From: Nitriliruptoraceae bacterium
Lineage (GTDB): Bacteria > Actinomycetota > Nitriliruptoria > Nitriliruptorales > Nitriliruptoraceae
Direction of reading: 5' to 3'
DNA length: 7,233 nucleotides
Assembly (NCBI GenBank): GCA_007118045.1
Contig: SKTG01000368.1
Location: 1 to 7,233, forward strand
Part shown: one piece after another, positions 5,574 through 7,233 of the stretch
Numbering within the stretch: position 1 is the stretch's first letter
Layout: the number at the start of each line of letters is the position of its first letter
The notes under the pieces: generated by a model
Databases searched by the model: none
What the model was told of the DNA's origin: nothing
The model's input: the letters and a program-made list of their open reading frames with translations, nothing else
Program-made: the position numbers and the translations under genes

Positions 5574-6050
5574 GTGGCCCTGAGGTGCCCGGAGTGCGGT
5601 CGGTCGCTGCCGTCCGAGCTCGTCGACGGCCTCTCGCGGGCGCCGGCGCCGTGCCCTGGCTGCGAGGCACCGCTGCGCGCCGACCTCGTCGTCGGCGACG
5701 ACGCCCCGAGCGTGCGTCCACCGGACCTCGAGCCGGACACGGTGCGGACCACGGACGTCCTGGCCGGCTGGGACGTGGGCGCGAGCGCCGCGGAGGTCGC
5801 GGGCTGGCGGGTCGACGAACGACCCTTCCCGACCGACACCGTGGTGGTGACCGGCGCCGTGTTGTTCGGCTCCGGGCTCGGACTGCTGCTGGCGGGGCGG
5901 CACCGCGTGCGGGGTGGGGTGGCCGGGGCCCTGACCGGGGGGTTGGTCGCGGCCGTGGCCCGCCGCATCTGGCGCCTCGACGGCCCGGAACCCGCGGCTC
6001 ACCTGTTCCCAGTGTTGAGGTTGTTGTCAATGAGCACGGCGTTACCGTAG
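5574..6050 (+). CDS. Hypothetical zinc-ribbon protein with two C-terminal membrane segments
   Basis: I do not recognise this 158-residue protein. It opens with a four-cysteine zinc-ribbon pattern: CPEC at C5/C8 and CPGC at C27/C30. An acidic, proline-containing linker follows to about residue 85. Two hydrophobic stretches come next: about 88-107, and a Gly/Ala-rich zipper-like segment at about 113-129. A short basic turn (GRHRVRGG) joins them and a basic/aromatic edge (ARRIWR) follows. A cytosolic metal-binding head on a membrane hairpin is the simplest reading. The GTG start at 5574 has GGAGG at 5564-5568 with a 5-nt spacer, and the protein begins right at the ribbon. The gene is 29 bp after mazG with no terminator visible, so it may be read through from the isomerase-mazG unit. 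Its last codons lie over the predicted enolase promoter, and the final ~15 residues may carry no function. Confidence 0.75.
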   Translation: MALRCPECGRSLPSELVDGLSRAPAPCPGCEAPLRADLVVGDDAPSVRPPDLEPDTVRTTDVLAGWDVGASAAEVAGWRVDERPFPTDTVVVTGAVLFGSGLGLLLAGRHRVRGGVAGALTGGLVAAVARRIWRLDGPEPAAHLFPVLRLLSMSTALP

Positions 6051-6053
6051 GGT
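6024..6053 (+). promoter_or_regulatory. Probable enolase promoter
   Basis: TTGTCA at 6024-6029 matches five of six bases of the -35 consensus. It is separated by 18 bp from TAGGGT at 6048-6053, which fits the TANNNT -10 pattern. The region is AT-richer than its surroundings. Transcription would start near 6060, leaving a leader of about 60 nt before the enolase ATG. The -10 overlaps the TAG stop codon of the preceding gene. An alternative -10, TACCGT at 6043-6048, pairs with TTGTTG at 6021-6026 over 16 bp. Confidence 0.55.
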
Positions 6054-6054
6054 T

Positions 6055-6076
6055 CGCTCGGCGTGTTCCGCGAGCG
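6055..6076 (+). other. Inverted repeat at the predicted 5' end of the enolase transcript
   Basis: CGCTCG at 6055-6060 and CGAGCG at 6071-6076 are perfect 6-bp complements separated by 10 nt. If transcription begins within or before the left arm, the message would carry a stem-loop at its extreme 5' end, a known way of stabilising abundant mRNAs. If it begins near 6060, as spacing from the -10 suggests, most of the left arm would be absent. Chance formation is quite possible at this GC content. Confidence 0.25.
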
Positions 6077-6121
6077 GGTGGCTCGGCGGCCCGTCGGCCG
6101 TGCCCGATCAACGAGGAACCC

Positions 6122-7233
6122 ATGGACATCACCGATATCGAGCTGGTCCGCGCGCGCGAGATCCTCGACAGTCGAGGTAACCCTACCGTCGAGGTCGAGG
6201 TGGGCCTGGTCGACGGTTCGCTGGCGCGCGCCGCGGTGCCGTCCGGCGCCTCGACGGGCGAGTCGGAGGCGGTGGAGCTGCGCGACGGCGACGACGACCG
6301 CTACCTCGGCAAGGGCGTCACGGGCGCCGTCGCCAACGTCAACGACCGCATCGCCCCGGCCCTGCTCGGCCACGACGTGACCCTGCAGCGCGAGATCGAC
6401 GCGATCCTGCTCGAGCTCGATGGCACGGACAACAAGGCCGAGCTCGGGGCCAACGCGGTGCTCGGCGTCTCCCTCGCGGTCGCCAAGGCGGCGGCTGCCA
6501 CCTCCGGCCTGCCGCTCTACGCCTACCTCGGCGGCCCCAACGCGCACCTGCTGCCCGTTCCGATGATGAACGTGCTCAACGGGGGCAGCCACGCCGACTC
6601 CAACGTGGACTTCCAGGAGTTCATGATCGCGCCCGTGGGCGCGCCGAGCTTCCGGGAGGCCCTGCGCACCGGCGCGGAGGTCTACCACCAGCTCAAGAAG
6701 GTCCTGCAGGGCCGGGGGCTCTCGACGGGGCTCGGCGACGAGGGCGGCTTCGCGCCCGACCTCGACTCCAACGAGGCGGCGCTGGACCTGCTGATCGAGG
6801 CGATCGGCGCCGCCGGCTACGAGGCGGGCGGCGAGGTCGCGATCGCCCTCGACCCCGCCACCAGTGAGGTCTTCCGCGACGGCAGCTACCACCTCGAGGG
6901 CGAGGGCCGCGTGCTCTCCTCCGAGGAGATGGTCGAGCTGTGGGACGACCTCGTCGGCCGCTACCCGATCGTCTCGATCGAGGACGGGCTCGACGAGGGC
7001 GACTGGAGCGGCTGGACGCTGTTGACGGAGCGCCTCGGCGACCGGGTCCAGATCGTCGGCGACGACCTGCTGGTCACCAACCCGGCGTTCGTCCGGCGGG
7101 GCATCGAGGAACGCGCGGCGAACAGCGTGCTCGTCAAGGTCAACCAGATCGGCTCGCTGACCGAGACCTTCGACACCGTGGCGATGGCCCACCGTGCCAG
7201 CTGGACCACGATGGTCAGCCACCGCTCCGGTGA
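6122..7233 (+). CDS. eno: Enolase (phosphopyruvate hydratase), partial: C-terminus beyond right edge
   Basis: Enolase interconverts 2-phosphoglycerate and phosphoenolpyruvate in glycolysis and gluconeogenesis. The first 370 residues are present, and the frame runs open to the last base. The N-terminal domain starts with the family hallmark AREILDSRGNPTVEVEV, and the mobile loop SGAST is at 41-45. The active-site set is complete for what is visible: H157 in GGSHADSNVDFQEF, E166, E207 in GDEGGFAP, Mg ligands D244 (ALDPA), E287 (IEDGL) and D314 (GDDL), K339 in VKVNQIGSLTET, and H367 in SHRSG. About 55-65 residues of the barrel are missing relative to the usual length. The ATG at 6122 has GAGGAA at 6113-6118, a rather short 3-nt spacer. 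The short leader after its own promoter suggests independent expression. Sequence and motifs look entirely conventional. Confidence 0.98.
   Translation, partial: MDITDIELVRAREILDSRGNPTVEVEVGLVDGSLARAAVPSGASTGESEAVELRDGDDDRYLGKGVTGAVANVNDRIAPALLGHDVTLQREIDAILLELDGTDNKAELGANAVLGVSLAVAKAAAATSGLPLYAYLGGPNAHLLPVPMMNVLNGGSHADSNVDFQEFMIAPVGAPSFREALRTGAEVYHQLKKVLQGRGLSTGLGDEGGFAPDLDSNEAALDLLIEAIGAAGYEAGGEVAIALDPATSEVFRDGSYHLEGEGRVLSSEEMVELWDDLVGRYPIVSIEDGLDEGDWSGWTLLTERLGDRVQIVGDDLLVTNPAFVRRGIEERAANSVLVKVNQIGSLTETFDTVAMAHRASWTTMVSHRSG

Noticed and set aside
4411..6132. 573-residue minus-strand frame over mazG and the small zinc-ribbon gene
   Set aside because: It is a high-GC shadow. The plus-strand mazG has a complete catalytic motif set and coupled start.
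6063..6380. Plus-strand frame starting in the enolase leader
   Set aside because: It is out of frame with enolase, Arg/Ser/Ala-rich, and lacks a domain or ribosome site.
5999..7222. 407-residue minus-strand frame opposite enolase
   Set aside because: The plus strand encodes an unmistakable enolase with every visible active-site residue, so the antisense frame is a compositional by-product.

Overview
The window reads as a very high-GC actinobacterial chromosome segment. The mazG / short gene / eno order matches the neighbourhood seen in mycobacteria. Several promoters look like TANNNT -10 boxes, one of them apparently leaderless. Exported proteins are strikingly acidic, which would suit a halotolerant or haloalkaliphilic deep-branching actinobacterium (for example Nitriliruptoria). 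That lineage call is inference, not something the sequence proves.

The left half (1-3156) is a metal-uptake locus of the zinc/manganese ABC type. A partial ATPase gene (znuC-like) runs leftward off the window. It is divergent from a lipoprotein metal-binding gene (znuA-like) and an ABC-3 permease gene (znuB-like), which run rightward. The 66-bp gap between the divergent starts holds probable promoter sequence, and a perfect 11-bp palindrome touches the znuC start. A Fur-family repressor gene faces the permease gene tail to tail and probably regulates the locus. The znuA-like protein carries an extraordinary His/Asp loop: nine protein-identical 8-residue units encoded by nine 24-bp tandem repeats, placed exactly where ZnuA proteins have their zinc-associated His-rich loop.

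The middle and right (3157-7233) look like housekeeping. A parvulin-type prolyl isomerase lipoprotein (PrsA/SurA-like) overlaps mazG by 4 bp. mazG is followed after 29 bp by a small zinc-ribbon plus membrane protein gene. Enolase follows, incomplete at the right edge, with its own probable promoter lying over the end of the small gene.

I see no mobile element, CRISPR array, tRNA or rRNA, and no defence system. The most unusual features are the tandem-repeat metal loop, the split znuC/znuAB arrangement with its palindrome, a Fur-family sensor site that does not look like classical actinobacterial Zur, the MazG with a decayed second domain, and the unrecognised zinc-ribbon membrane protein.
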